Below are positions 21,921-34,016 of a DNA stretch of 64,000 bases, piece by piece; position 1 is the first letter of the stretch, and every line of letters starts with the position of its first letter. The notes under the pieces were generated by a model, which saw only the letters and a program-made list of their open reading frames with translations, was not told the origin of the DNA and did not search any database. The stretch is from positions 9,897,153-9,961,152 of the forward strand of contig OY987305.1 in assembly GCA_963920635.1 (NCBI GenBank), in the 5' to 3' direction. Source of the DNA: Pseudeuparius sepicola. Lineage: Eukaryota; Arthropoda; Insecta; Coleoptera; Anthribidae. The position numbers were made by a program, and so were the translations under genes.

Positions 21921-23565
21921 TACAGTGTGACCCATTTGTTTTGGGGTCAGTCTGTAAAAAGTGTATCAATCGTGCGATTTGGCTGATTTTTTTTTTAAAT
22001 TGTAGAGCTCGATGAACTGCACATTTTGAACAAAAATTGCCTGGTTCGCATAAAATCCAAAGCCTACTATGACCGTTTTTATGAGCAAAATTTTAAGAAA
22101 CCATATTAGCGTTTTTTTTTGAAAAAATCTGTGTGCGCCAATGGATTAAGCACCCCTCGAAATGGGTATGTACAAAATTTCATCAAAATATTTCAAGTAA
22201 TAACGATTTTGTAGAAAAATTAAAAATGCAGCCAAGGTACGTCTTTATTTTCAAAAATTCAAAGTTGGCCATGGAAAATAATTGAATTGTAATAATACAA
22301 CCTTATGCTTATAAACACAAAACATAAAAACAATTAAAATTATAAAATTTTTGTAACTTCTACCAAGCCTCCATTTTCTACAATGCATTTGTCGTTCCTC
22401 TTGCGTACATTCAAAATTACATTTCGTATTTGCTGTGGAGTAATTTCCTCACAACTACGGTTTATCCTAGCTTGCAGTTCTTGTAAATTATGGGGTCTTG
22501 ACTTATAAACATTTTGCTTAAGTGTACCCCAAAGAAAAAAATCTAAAGGAGTTAAGTCCGGAGATCTCGGTGGCCACTCACAGAAAGGACTATTTCGCCC
22601 TATCCAACAGTTTTCAAAATTATTATCTAGCCAGACGTGGCTTCGTCGGTGAATAAAATTTCATTTAAAAAGTTGCCATTATGGAGATATTCACCTTGCA
22701 GCCAATAGCAAAATTCTAATCTTCTCTCCTCATCTCCTGGTTCCAGGGTGTGCAAAAATTTTGGCTTAAACGGTTTTATTTTGTTTTGTCTCAAACATCT
22801 CCTTATACTCTCTCTGGGTATATGAAGGTCTAAACTAGCCGTTCGAACACTATTTCGAGGATTGTCACTAAAGTATTGCAGAATTTGATTGTTATTTTCA
22901 ACAAGTCCACGGCGTCCATTTTGCCTAGTTTTTAATAAATTTTTAGAAATCGATCCAGTTTCATCAAAAATATTGTTTATACGTTGTACAGTACTTCGAC
23001 TCACTGATCTACCTGGGTGTCTATTGTTAAATTCGGCCGCAGCTTCTGCTGCCGAGCGCTCGTTGTCGCCCACGAGTCGAACAATTTCTATTTTGTCTCT
23101 TATGCTTAAATATTCCATAATTATGATAATTAATTGTATTGAGCACAAACAATTTCTGAACTCAATTTAGACAGTTTGACACTTAATAAAAGTAAACAAT
23201 TCAATTATTTTCCATGGCCAACTTTGAATTTTTGAAAATAAAGACGTACCTTGGCTGCATTTTTAATTTTTCTACAAAATCGTTATTACTTGAAATATTT
23301 TGATGAAATTTTGTACATACCCATTTCGAGGGGTGCTCAATCCATTGGCGCACACAGATTTTTTCAAAAAAAAAACGCTAATATGGTTTCTTAAAATTTT
23401 GCTCATAAAAACGGTCATAGTAGGCTTTGGATTTTATGCGAACCAGGCAATTTTTGTTCAAAATGTGCAGTTCATCGAGCTCTACAATTTAAAAAAAAAA
23501 TCAGCCAAATCGCACGATTGATACACTTTTTACAGACTGACCCCAAAACAAATGGGTCACACTGT
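21921..23565 (-). mobile_element. IS630/Tc1-mariner-type element with long inverted ends and a deleted transposase
   Basis: The ends are TACAGTGTGACCCATTTGTT and its complement, with TA at both edges. The arms of about 350 bp (21921-22275 and 23212-23565) are nearly identical. Shared blocks include ggggtcagtctgtaaaaagt, agctcgatgaactgcacatt and ttggccatggaaaataattg. A transposase gene on the minus strand fills the centre (22340-23117). High arm identity suggests a fairly recent insertion. Confidence 0.92.
22340..23117 (-). pseudogene. DDE transposase (IS630/Tc1-mariner type), internally deleted
   Basis: The N-terminus (MEYLSIRDKIEIVRLVGDNE..., start chosen at the ATG at 23117) is a DUF4817-like helix-turn-helix. 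A second helix-turn-helix part includes SRSTVQRINNIF and PRESIRRCLRQNKIKPFKPK. FTDEAT (near 22640) holds the first catalytic Asp. After that comes a stop, and in a shifted frame NNFENCWIGRN, then WPPRSPDLTPLDFFLWG with the third catalytic Asp, and a C-terminal tail ending VEVTKIL at 22340. The region with the second Asp (WQQDGA-type block) is missing, so one deletion removed the catalytic middle and shifted the frame. The protein cannot be active. The complementary remnant at 45244-45790 still has the second and third catalytic blocks. Confidence 0.9.
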
Positions 23566-23663
23566 AGATTGAAATAGGTAAACAAAAATTAGAAAACTCC
23601 ACAGAAAATACAATGCTATTCGTAAAGTTTGCACCAAATGGGGAAAATTTTTACGTTTACGTT

Positions 23664-24373
23664 GGTGCATGTTTTGGGTACACTATTGCGCCTGAAGAGG
23701 GTCGTGACGTTACAGCCGATATGCCTGTCAAATATGACATTAAAATAAAAATGAGGAAAAATGGGGTTTTATCTTGCAAATCGGAACAGGTTATTAAGAA
23801 AATGTGTTCGTATTGTATTATTGTGCGTCTATGTCAATTTTTAGAAGGATATTCGTCTTTTCATACTTCATATTCCAGGAATTCAATCCGAAACCATAAA
23901 ATTCAATACAAAACTGTACCTTATCATTTTGCTTCACTCAATTGCAAAATATAGAAGTGTTTTGTGTAAAGGTATTACAATACTGGCCCATGGCATGAAC
24001 TTAGCTTAAAATTAAAGAGTCTGCACAATATTGTGTTGTTACACAACAAATAATTTAAAAAATATATATTTTTCCCCTTTTTTGCGTTAAAATGTATTTG
24101 TATTTTCATGGTTTAGTAAGAAAGCAACCAGTAAATAAGTGTCTTCAGTTATTTTGCGTGAAAAAATGTCGTGTACCAATTTAAAGAGATATAATGAGAA
24201 AAAAAAAACAAATATCCTGATATCTTTGTGAAGATTGGCATGCAACGCATTTTTTCCGCCAAAGGCAAGCTCAATTTTTCCCAATTTTTAGTTTTAAATG
24301 TCAAATTTGACAGGCATGGGCTGTGACGTCACGACTCTCTTTAGGCGCAATATGCTCCAACATATCCCAAAAT
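23664..24373. mobile_element. Foldback element with ~100-bp arms and CRE-like sites
   Basis: The left arm (23664-23764) and right arm (24275-24373) pair over gttggtgcat/atgctccaac, attgcgcct..agagggtcgtgac and tgcctgtcaaat.tgacatt. A TGACGTCA site lies in the right arm (24324-24331), and its left partner is tgacgtta. The interior (about 500 bp) is AT-rich and non-coding. The termini are not sharply defined. Confidence 0.7.
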
Positions 24374-24434
24374 AATGTTTTCAAAAATTTAAATAAAAGT
24401 AACACCTGTCACATATAAAAAAAATGTTTTTTAA

Positions 24435-24917
24435 TACAGTGACCGGCAGAAAGTTGGACACAAATGGAAAACTTTTTTATTGCTAATTTCTCAGAAAATT
24501 TTATTCTTGATAAAAGTTGGTGCATCATTTCAAACTCAAAAAGCACATATCAAAATTTAAATACCTCGTTTTGGATACGAGGTAGATTCAAAAATGTCAA
24601 AATAACTCAAGAGTAAAGTGCCCTTATTTTTTAAAATACGGTAAAAAGTTACTTACAAAAGTTGTTTGGAATCAAAGGTGGATGTCGGATTTAAAGTCAC
24701 AGCCACCAGTCGAAATAAAAGAAATTGAACTTTTTTGTATTTTTTTCGTTTATTACAAAAAAAACAAAATACCGCAAACGCAACTTATCATCGGATAATA
24801 TATGAATTTGCTACTTAACTTTAATTTTGTTCGATTAGCAGCTAGAAATTTAAATTAATCGAAATCAGAGTTTAAAAATATTAAATTTTTGTGTCCAACT
24901 TTCTGCCGGTCCCTGTA
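24435..24917. mobile_element. 483-bp TA-flanked MITE
   Basis: The ends TACAGTGACCGGCAGAAAGT (then tggacacaaa) and their complement gccggtccctgta are inverted over about 30 bp. The interior shares caagagtaaagt.cccttatt and aaaagttgttt.gaat with 46490-47351, although the termini differ. No coding capacity. Confidence 0.88.
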
Positions 24918-25152
24918 TAACACGTTTTTAAAAAACGGACTAAAAAAACGTGGGGCGCATGCAATAGATAATAATAATTATTGATGCATGCACTTAAGTC
25001 ACTAACAATAATTGTACTTTTCTACACTTCTTACTATTATATATTGCACGCTTCTCATCTTTATGTGGCTAACAGAAAATTTATTTTATACTTTTTAGTC
25101 CGATTTTATAATATTTTATACTTTTTAGTTCGTTTTTTAAAAGCGTGTTATA
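24916..25152. mobile_element. 237-bp inverted-repeat element abutting the previous one
   Basis: The left end tataacacgtttttaaaaaa and right end ttttttaaaagcgtgttata are inverted copies of about 30 bp including cggactaaa/tttagtccg. It shares its first TA with the last TA of 24435-24917, so the two sit back to back. A 20-bp internal duplication (tataatattttatacttttt versus an adjacent partial copy) lies near the right end. Confidence 0.75.
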
Positions 25153-25175
25153 AAAAACATATAACCCAAGTATGG

Positions 25176-25334
25176 TATAAATGAAGTTACTTGGAACAGC
25201 ATGAAAACCTTTAAATTTTATACGAGTGATTTCTGCTGATAAGTCTGGTATTTTTACCAATAGCAGAGCGTGGTAAATGCTATGAAATAGATCGCGCCCC
25301 GTATATCACTGTGTTCCAAGTGAGTTCATTTATA
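25176..25334. mobile_element. Short MITE, copy 1
   Basis: The ends tataaatga.gt.acttggaaca are inverted over about 24 bp. The interior tagcagagcgtggtaaatg recurs at 42754-42980, whose left end is the same sequence. Non-coding. Unassigned DNA follows to 25658. Confidence 0.8.
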
Positions 25335-25658
25335 TTTTACCAAGGTAGCTCGAGAACAGGCGCCTCGGCAATAAAATGCGAGACAAAACACTTTTTTAAC
25401 CATATTAAACCGCATCTGGCATTAGTAGTGAAAAGAGATGAAGGAAACAGAGAAGATAGATATTGTAGTAAAAACAAGTGACGCATGCTCGCCTAATATA
25501 ATATCACCAATACTTGCATCGGTTCCACTGTTCGACGGTTGGCCACTTGTGCAGCGAAATAAGGTGGATGGCGTGCCATAATTTCACAGATCTTAGGATG
25601 TGGTTGCGAAAATAGTGAAATATTATGTTGCTGGTAGAATATGTATATTTTTGTCCTA

Positions 25659-26922
25659 TACAGGGTGTCCAACTTTAAAACTTTACAAATCCGTAAAATC
25701 TTAATTTTTGAAGATAAACGCCTAAACTTTTTTTTGTTTGAAAGGCCTGCAAAAACCGCTTCTTTTGACCTTCCTGCCATTTTCAAAATGCAAATGCAGG
25801 GCCGGCTGCGATTTTTTTATACCCCCGATTTTCACGAAAACAATTTAGCGATTTTTTTATTTAAAATCTGACCCCACAGCGTTCATCAGAACACCCCAAG
25901 ACCTCTATATACCAAATTTGAATAAAAAATATACAGGCAGTTTCATTCTGCAGGGTGTTAGAGTTGAGCAAAATAGGAATTTCAATGGCATCTGCCAAGA
26001 CAACAGTTCCATGGAATCCCCTCAAAACAGTTGAATGGTCAATGGGACCACTCAATGTGTTGGTGTGCAAAGGTCCAATACAAAATATGCAGAGTGTTCT
26101 TATCTGCGCCATCTCAAAATGCTCAATTTTTGTGAAACTTTATACGGGTCATGAGTGCTGTGGAATCATTGAAAAAATATTGATAAACACAAAAGTAATG
26201 TATTTCTTTACAAAATGCCAACTAAGAAATAAAAACAATTTAAATTATTGGACCTTACTCAACAAAGTCACTGTCTAAGATGATACATTCTCTGTGTGTT
26301 TCCTGTTGTGGCACACCAGCAACCTTAACTGATATGAACTTATCTACTGACTGGCAGACTTCTGTATTTTTTAGATTTAGTTCGTTTATAGTATGTGGAG
26401 CGGTTTTGATATACTCGATTTTTGACCCGTATAAAGTTATAAAGTTCCAAAAATTCAGTAATTTGAGGTGGCACAGATAAGGACACTCTGTATATTTTGT
26501 ATTGGACCTTCGCACACCAACACCTTGAGTGGTCCTATCAACCATTCAACTGTTTTGAGGGGATTCCATGGCACTCTTGGCTTGGCAGATGCCTTTAAAT
26601 TTCCTATTTTGCTCAAATTTGACACCCTACAGAATGGAACTCCCTGTATATTTTTTATTCAAATTTGGTATATGGAGGTTTTTGGGTGTTCTGATTAACG
26701 CTGTGGGGTCAGATTTTAAATAAAAAAATCGATAAATGGTTTTGGTGAAAATCGGGGGTATAAAAAAAATCGCAGCCGGCCCTGGATTTGCATTTTGAAA
26801 ATGGCAGGAAGGTCAAAAGAAGCGGTTTTTGAAGGCCTTTCAAACAAAAAAAAGTTTAGGCGATTATCTCCAAAAATGAAGCTTTTATGGATTTGTACAA
26901 TTTTAAAGTTGGACACCCTGTA
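25659..26922. mobile_element. 1.26-kb foldback element, ~500-bp arms
   Basis: The ends are TACAGGGTGTCCAACTTTAA and its complement, flanked by TA. The arms (about 25659-26130 and 26470-26922) keep order throughout, for example ctgaccccacagcgtt against aacgctgtggggtcag, and caacacattgagtgg-type blocks around the centre. Inside each arm lies a second acaccct/cagggtg motif (near 25950 and 26620), so the arm itself may be compound. Open frames on both strands are mirror images of one another and not genes. Confidence 0.9.
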
Positions 26923-28141
26923 TTCTTTTTGTGGCCCCAATTAGAGTTTTTTATGCTGTTTCAAGTGACTTTAGAAATATTTTGTTTTAATATTCAATTT
27001 AATTTCCTAACAAATATATCGTATTTCTGGTTTTTGGGACAAATAATTCTCGCAGATCTAAAAATATACTGTAGCGATTGACTTGACAGCAGCTTTTATA
27101 AATTTCCAAGATATATTTCTGGCATCTGACGCATTTATGTAGTTATTTAACCATGTAACTTTTTTTGCGAGTCACCTAATTGGAGTACGTCCTACCTTAA
27201 TGCCATTCTTATCGCTTCCTTTTTCCACGGCCCTTGTCGCCGTTTGTCACTTTTATAGCGAAAGTTATGCTGAATTCACGTGCGACAACGCATGCCGGGG
27301 GATGGTCGCTCTATTAGAAATATTGGATTTTTCTGGACACCTGGAATGTGAATTTTCGGCCAAGTAACCGTGCGTGATGCTAATTCTTACGCTTTGCATA
27401 AATGTATTTACACAGTTAAAGGACGCCGTATCAAGATGTTATGTTTTCGATAGTAGGTACGTAACAAGCGACGACAAGAGAATCATTCCCCCCATTCTTT
27501 ATGCCTTCAATGAATATGTATAGTCTCGAAAATATTGTCGGTTTGCAATACGCAACAGGAATAAGGGAATAATCGATCGATAGATTGCGTGTTTGGCAAG
27601 TTCTTCTAGTCACCCTCGCACAATCACTTTTTCGCTCAGATTGGAGCATGTTCAATTTTTTATTACATCCTTTATTTAGTTGGTAATCTTAAATCTTTAT
27701 TGGCACCTTGTTATCCTAGTTATAGAGGTAGGTTGAAGATTTTCTGTGACTGTAATATACGCAGATATACGACATGACGTGCCGTAAAAATGTTCTCTAT
27801 ATGGGCAGTTAAATTGACATTTTGAACGTCAACTGTCAGCGGAGTTAAAATGGTCATAACATACAATAATATATGTTTCCCTAGAGAAATGTTGAGAGAT
27901 TTGAAGTGGTTAATGTATGTTCCTGTGGGGCATCCCTAAAGCTATCTGGATACGCTGAAGTGAATAAGTTTTATTGGGCTTGGGAGACAAGAGATCACGT
28001 ATATTAGGCGCATAAACGAATTGTACAGCACGTAGGTTTTATGTTCAGCTTACTTATTAAAATTTATAGGTTTTGTAGTCTTATGTTAATTTTGTTATAC
28101 ACTGTACAACTATGAGTGCGATTGCCTTTTGGCTAAATCCA
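26923..28141. other. Unassigned stretch
   Basis: No repeat partner, RNA gene or recognisable protein seen. Confidence 0.4.
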
Positions 28142-28225
28142 GATAATAATAATAATTCTAACCCTCACAATACTCCAAACTAGGAGTAGGTACTCCAGAA
28201 GCAACCACATGCTTGTGCGGGTGAT
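28142..28225 (+). repeat. (AAT)n-headed dispersed repeat, copy 2
   Basis: gataataataataattctaa then ccctcacaatactccaaact, ggagtaggtactccagaagc and catgcttgtgcggg. Truncated relative to 54824-54940 after the G-rich run. Confidence 0.7.
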
Positions 28226-28392
28226 ATAGTACTCTAGCTTAAAAAACTACTTAAATTTATTTTTTTTACTAAAAAAATGTAATGTATGTAATTTTGGATC
28301 AAACATAACTTAATTTTAAAACGTAATCATCATTTTCTTTTAAAAAGAGGCTTTATCAATATCTAGCAAAAAAAAATGAGAGGCATGATAAG

Positions 28393-28440
28393 CTTAGTTG
28401 GGAGAACGGTCAAAATCAAGAGTCAAATGCTATTTCTTAA
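28393..28440 (+). repeat. Solo end related to the 18945-19603 element
   Basis: agcttagttgggagaacggt followed by caaaat and aatgctatttctt parallels the terminus at 18945 (tttagttgggaaaagggtca, ctatttctt). No opposite end nearby. Confidence 0.5.
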
Positions 28441-28544
28441 ATTATAAAATTATTATTTCTATTAAATTGTTTAATTTTTGGGACACCAACATACACTAAT
28501 TATAATAAGTGCAGGTTTCGGTTCATTTTTTGGAAGTTACCTAT

Positions 28545-29140
28545 TAAAATTTGACGTTTAGGAATAAAGGCCTAAAGTAATTTCTGTCTCATTTTTATTT
28601 TTCAGAAATCAAGTAGGCCATGGCAAGAGCCAAAAACTTATTTTTGGTTTAATGACTTTTCTGTAAAATATGTTGAGAAATTTCATTAGAAGTTCAGAAC
28701 ATAAAATTAGGTCTAAAATTTGAAAATAATAATTGGCCTACCTTAATTTTTGTGATTTTTCAAGAGTCAGTTTTGGTAAAGTTCCTTTTGGGACGAGAAA
28801 AATATCGAAAAAGTTCACAAGAAAATTGAATTCAGGATTGCATAATATAAATAAAAAATAAAAAAAATTAATATTATTTTCCTATCAGATTTCAAAACCG
28901 CATACATTTTTGTCTCTTTCTTAGAATGAAAACAAAAGCAATTTTTTATTATTTTTATTTTCGATAGGTATCTTTTTCACAAAAAATCAAAGTACGCCAA
29001 ATATTTTCAAATTACTTTATTTAAACATTCAAACCAAACATAAATTTTTGGCTCCTGCTAAAGCCTATTTGATTGGATAATAAAAATGTGATCCAAATTA
29101 ATTTCTAACAAAGCAGGCCAGGATTACCAAATGCCAAATT
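28545..29140. mobile_element. ~600-bp foldback element, moderately diverged arms
   Basis: The left arm (catttttatttttcagaaat then caagtaggccatggcaagag and ccaaaaactta) pairs with the right arm (taaatttttggctcctgcta, aagcctatttgattgg, aaaaatg). Inner blocks such as tttaatgactttt and its partner also pair. Mismatches are frequent, so it is older than the 7.5-kb and 33-kb elements. A fragment of the same family lies at 14998-15320. Confidence 0.7.
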
Positions 29141-29934
29141 TCAACTCTTAAAATGTTCGTTCAAGCATTTAAATTTGATACAGGATTTTACCATATTTTA
29201 TAGTAAATTATTAAAACCCTTTGATTTAGAACTGATTAATACCTAGTATTTGGTATCTTGTAAAAACATTTTGGTTAAAATGTATACAAGAGACCCCGTA
29301 TAACCGAGCTTACGAGGATAAGTAGATAACTGATTGAAATAGTGTAGGTACACCCACCATTAATTTCTGGAAACACGATCCGGTTGTACAGTTTCGGGAC
29401 AGTCGCTGCAGAGTAAAATATATTGTAAAACGTAACACGTAATGTAATATATTGTAATGTAACGCTGTTCGGACGCTGGTCGTGGAATCCATCTGCCCAG
29501 TTTAGCCCCTGTTTCCGAATAACAACTTGCATTAATGCAACATTATTTTCTCATTTTGCTGCAATAGTTTTAATAAACTGTTTTTATTGAATTATCCGAC
29601 ATTATTGCAATGGAACAGCGAACCGCGAACTAAAAATTTATCAACAATAATTACAGCACGCAAACTTCATTGAGTTACATTTTTGCGCCGAATATAATAT
29701 TGGATTATAAAAACATTCTTAGTTCATTTAGAAACTGTTAAGATAAAATGTATAGTTAAGAATATCGAATTAATGGAAAAAATCGAAGTTTAATTTTTCG
29801 ACACGGAGCTTGTGGCGTATCTGATGAACGGATTTTGTAGGAAATTTAATTAAAAACTTTTTTGTTCTAATGAGTTTTTCATTAAAGCTACTGTTTTTGA
29901 ATAAAATAAGAACCTAAGTGGGATTATGTTTTTA
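29141..29934. other. Unassigned stretch
   Basis: No recognisable feature. Confidence 0.4.
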
Positions 29935-31307
29935 AAATATGCTTTATATAAGTGGCTCACTCAAAATATTTCGGCTGTTTTTTAACAGAAAATATCGGTG
30001 GTGGGTGCGATCGACAACCCTTCCGGGCGGTCTTCTTTTGTCATTAATTAAAGTTACTGTCATAGCCACCTATGAAAACTATAGCCAAAAAAAAAAAAAA
30101 AATTTTTTAAACCGCTGTAACTTTTTTATTTTTTGACATACTGAAAAAAGTTTAACATGGAAATTGTTTGCAAGAACCCACAGAATTTAAGTGTGACATT
30201 AGTTGGCATTACCGTAAAATGTTGACCCTCTTGGGCTCGAAAATTAAATTATTTGTAAAAAACTTTAATTATGTCTGTTTTGTAAATCAAAATGTCCCAT
30301 TCAAGTTCTTGGGTCACATCTGCCTGTTTATTCTGTATTTACAACAAAAATTTAAGAAACATATTTTTAATATTTGTTCTTGACATAAGATCTACTTACC
30401 CATGGAAACAATTTTGCAATAATGTTACGATGTTAATAATGACTATTTCAGTTGAGGTTACGTAAACAGAAAAGTTTACTCAGCAGCTACACAAAATGTA
30501 TATTAAAAAATGAGGTGAAATGCTGAAGCGGAAAAGATGAAATATTGAATAATGTGGTGTTGTTTGTTGTGAAAAGTAGGTGTAAATACTAGGTGTTCAC
30601 TGAGAGTTTATTGTAATAGTACAATATTGTGTTATTGTCACTTTAAAGATGATTGCTATGGCATTAGGTACCTGCTAAGTGTTTCGTTAAATTGAAAATA
30701 TTAAGTATTTTTAATTTATTTTTATAAAATATAAGCATTAAGCATGTATTGGAGTTAATAGTATTTTTTATTATTTAAAATAAAAATTCTATATTAGTTA
30801 TTAGACATCCGATTAAGTGCATGTAAACCACTTTATTTTCAAATTTTTAAAGCCTACCCTATGTCTACTTTAACGTAACGTCATAATCTGTTAATTATTT
30901 CCACTGGTAACTAGGTTATGCCAATCACAAATTGTATCAATAATTTTTCTCAAATTTTTATAGTAAATACAACAGGCTGGCAACTGTGACACAACAAATT
31001 AAATGGGATATTTTGCTTTATAAAAAAGCGCCAGTAAAATTCTATCCAGATAATTTAATTTTTAATCCCAAGAGAGCCCAAATTTAGTCATATCGGATAT
31101 TTCAAAACAGATTTAATGTTTGAGTTCTGACAGTTCTTGCAAAAAAAATATGTTAAATATTTTTATGTACCGTTAGAAATAAAGAAGTTACATTGACTTA
31201 TTTTTTTTTAAATTTCGGCATTATGACAAGAGAAGGCCACCCAGCGGTTTTTTCTGTCAAAAAATAGCCTAGATATTTTGAGTGAGCCACTTATAAGCCA
31301 CCCTGTA
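29935..31307. mobile_element. TA-type foldback element, family 2, copy 2 (1.37 kb)
   Basis: The right end, gagccacttataagccaccctgta in two overlapping blocks, is the family terminus. The left end has lost its TACAGGGTG but continues gctttatataagtggctcac. Left arm blocks (tttgcaagaac, gctcgaaaatta, tttgtaaatcaaaatgtccc) recur inverted near 30990-31190 with more divergence. The centre (about 30390-30960) is AT-rich and not part of copy 1 at 11489-11953. Non-coding. The stretch 31308-31801 after it shows nothing. Confidence 0.78.
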
Positions 31308-31801
31308 TATTAATTCGTACGTGTCTTGCACATTTGACAAACTAAATTTTCTTCGCACTGACTCCTACTTAGAATGCAGGTTAAGTTTCTAAGTTAGTAC
31401 ACGATATCAGTTAATTACGCCATTGGCTGCGTCAGCAATTAAATTGAAATATTGCACTGCTGGATTCTAAAATACACTTTGTACCAAATTAACCGCATTA
31501 ACGAGCAAGTGTTGCAGAAAATTCTTTAAAAGTAGATGTTAATTTGGCTCTCTAGAAGTTTGTTAAGATATTCTAAAGCCCATACCTAATCACTTTACTT
31601 TGGGAAGTTTACATAGGAGCAGGATTTTTATAACTTAATGACATTTCCTTAAAATTTATCATCTCAGCAAATTCATATAATCGTGTAGAATTTAGCTTCT
31701 TGGACAAGAGAAAACACAAAATAAAAGATTCCAAGCAGTGGTGCTTCGTAACCATTTAACCATAGGGAGGCAGCCATATGTCATATTATTAAATCACATT
31801 A

Positions 31802-32530
31802 TACAGGGTGCGGCATGATGATCGTGCATTAAAAGTATCTGGAAGAATAAAAATCGAAGATTAGTTTTCAACTCTCTTATGAAAAAATATCAAAAAGTCT
31901 TTTTTTTTAAACAGAACGCCCTAAAATATCTAGAATTAAAATTTAACTCCCTACTAAATTTTATGTAGACTTTGTCTAAACAACTACATACCTAAAATCA
32001 ATAGTTTTGCCTCTATTTTCAGTTTTTCCAATTATTCTTTGCTGAAGCATACCATCCAGAGTGCTTTGGAAATTAAATAACGAATATTTTGGTAAACAGA
32101 TTTTATTTACACTTACGAAGAAAAGATCTCTCTCATAAGTATCCAAATATTATTTAAAATAGTGGAAACATTTTACATTTATATTGACGGTTGGCGTCAG
32201 ACGAAACCGAACGCTAAAAATTCATTTCCTTGGAATATTCGGATTCTGTTCTAACATTTGGCAACGTCGCGTTCGTCGGACGCTTCTTCCCTCGGTCTGA
32301 GCTTGAATCCCTTGTTTACTGAATGGATTTTGGGTATTATTACCCCAAAAGTATCTAGAAAATGGCTTTACGTCGTTCGGTTTCGTCTGACGCCAACTGT
32401 ACCTACCGCTCTTTCTTGTTGACAATTTAAAGTTGAATTATCTAGGATGCCATAGAAAACAGAAAATTACTGTGACATTACCAGATATTATGTTGCCACT
32501 ATCAAAGTAAACTTGCAGGCAAATTAAATT
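31802..32530 (+). mobile_element. TACAGGGTGCGG element, rearranged copy 1
   Basis: The left end tacagggtgcggc matches 56159, and the body (actccctactaaatt, gactttgtctaaac, aatagttttgcctctatttt, gtgctttggaaattaaataa, cttacgaagaaaa) matches 56506-56790. From about 32140 to 32530 the sequence matches 56880-57035 only in reverse complement (for example acaatttaaagttgaa, actgtgacat), so that segment is inverted relative to the other copy. A smaller element (32189-32402) is nested in it. Non-coding. Confidence 0.75.
32189..32402. mobile_element. Nested 214-bp MITE with GTTGGCGTCAGACG ends
   Basis: gttggcgtcagacgaaaccg at the left is repeated inverted at the right (cggtttcgtctgacgccaac). The related locus near 56993 has aagagcgatatgtcagtata with no insert, which is the empty site. 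The interior is GC-richer than the surroundings. The frame at 32222-32425 on the minus strand runs through the terminal repeat and is not a known protein. Confidence 0.8.
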
Positions 32531-33285
32531 TCAAACAATAAATCTGACGAAGTTCATTAACTATATGTTATACTATTTAAAATTTCTCATTTCTCTCAAT
32601 TTCCCGTCTTCATTTTTCTCTGAAATCTTAAAATAGCCCATTTTGTTTTCCATAGCGTGAATACACTTGCAACCTCTCAATAGTTATTAGGTACTATAAT
32701 TGGCATTTGTCTTCCAGGGCAACCTATGACCCAAGGAGTAATCCATCACAAAAAAAGGCTCAGTTCTGAACGAACGGTTGGAGCGAACATTTATACCTAT
32801 ACTTCGTTGGAATCAGAAAAATGCGTAGAATGCAATAATCCCAAAATATACAAGGTGTTCCTTTAAAAAAAAAAAGATAAGTTATGTCTTCCACGGCTTT
32901 CTAGAACACACTAAGGTCCAATAGCGTCTCAAATAACTTTGTATTAGTATTTAAAACTTTTTTGTAACCTCAAAAACTAACAAGCTAATTCCGAAAATAT
33001 GATTTTAAAGGGATTATTTTCAGCCGGTCTGGAGATATATCGCAAAAACCGGACTTCGAGCTCTCGGTTTAGATTTAACTTGGAAGGTCATTTGCGCGAA
33101 AACGGTTAGAGCTACGACTTTCTATCTTGTCATAATCAACGCAGCACCTCGAGATGCATAAGATACGGGAAAATCAGACCCTTGGAGAATTCCTTGGTTG
33201 CCTGACGAGCCGCCACTGATTAATATAAAATTGTAAAAACAAACAAAAACTCTTTTTCTTAGTATTCCATTTATTTTATGTTAGC
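32531..33285. other. Mostly unassigned; one short dispersed match
   Basis: The block 33109-33175 (gagctac, ttct..cttg, aatc.acgcagc..ctcga.atg) resembles 54686-54752. A possible decayed terminus, tacaaggtgttcc, lies near 32859. Nothing else is recognised. Confidence 0.4.
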
Positions 33286-34016
33286 TACATTGTGTCCCAA
33301 TTTGATACTGGACACTTCAGAAATATATGAAGGGCATGGAAAACAAATGGTCTCTATTTTTTCATTATTAGTCCCAAGGGAGAGTATCTCATAGGCGGTA
33401 GTATTTGGATGGGGTAATTATTTCATGGCCCGCTATGATTTTTTAAAATATAGCAAATTTTCAAGAAACCCCATTAGGGATTTTTTTACGACAAAATGTT
33501 ATTAAAAAACTTGTTCAGAATGAAAAACTGAGTGGATTCGCAAAATTTCAAAAGTCTAGGCCTACTTTGATTTTTAGATTTATCTCAAACGTTTTCTTAA
33601 AAAAGTGTCCTTTCTGGAGCTTTCACGTCAAAATTTAATTTTTTCACGATAATCAAGTTTCCTTAATAATATTTTGACGTAAAAGCTCTAGAAAGGAGAC
33701 ATTTCTAAGAAACAAGTGGAAGAAAAGAGGAAAAAGCTAAAAATGAAAGTAGGCCTAGAAATTTTGCAAATCTACTCAGTTTTTTATTCTGAACAAGTTT
33801 TCTTAATAACATTTTGTCGTCAAAAATCCCTAATAGGGTTTCTTGAAAATTTGCTATTTTAAGAATTCCTAGCAGGCCATGAAATAATTACCCCAATCCA
33901 AATACCACCGCCTACGAGATACTTTCCCTTGGGACTACCAATAAAAAAATAGAGACCATTTGTTTTCCCTGTCCTCCATATATTTATGAGGTGTCCAGTA
34001 ATTGGGACACACTGTA
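33286..34016. mobile_element. 731-bp foldback element, family 4, copy 1
   Basis: The ends are TACATTGTGTCCCAATTTGA and ggacacactgta. The arms of about 350 bp pair nearly throughout (ggagagtatctcataggcgg, ggggtaattatttcatggcc, caagaaaccccattaggga and partners), with a short centre near 33650. It matches 41002-41740 along its entire length. Non-coding; it would fold into a long double-stranded RNA. Confidence 0.92.

Noticed and set aside
22889..23170. Plus-strand 93-codon frame
   Set aside because: It is the antisense shadow of the transposase at 22340-23117.
25493..26940. Several 75-107-codon frames on both strands
   Set aside because: They come from the two arms of one foldback element and mirror each other; none resembles a known protein.
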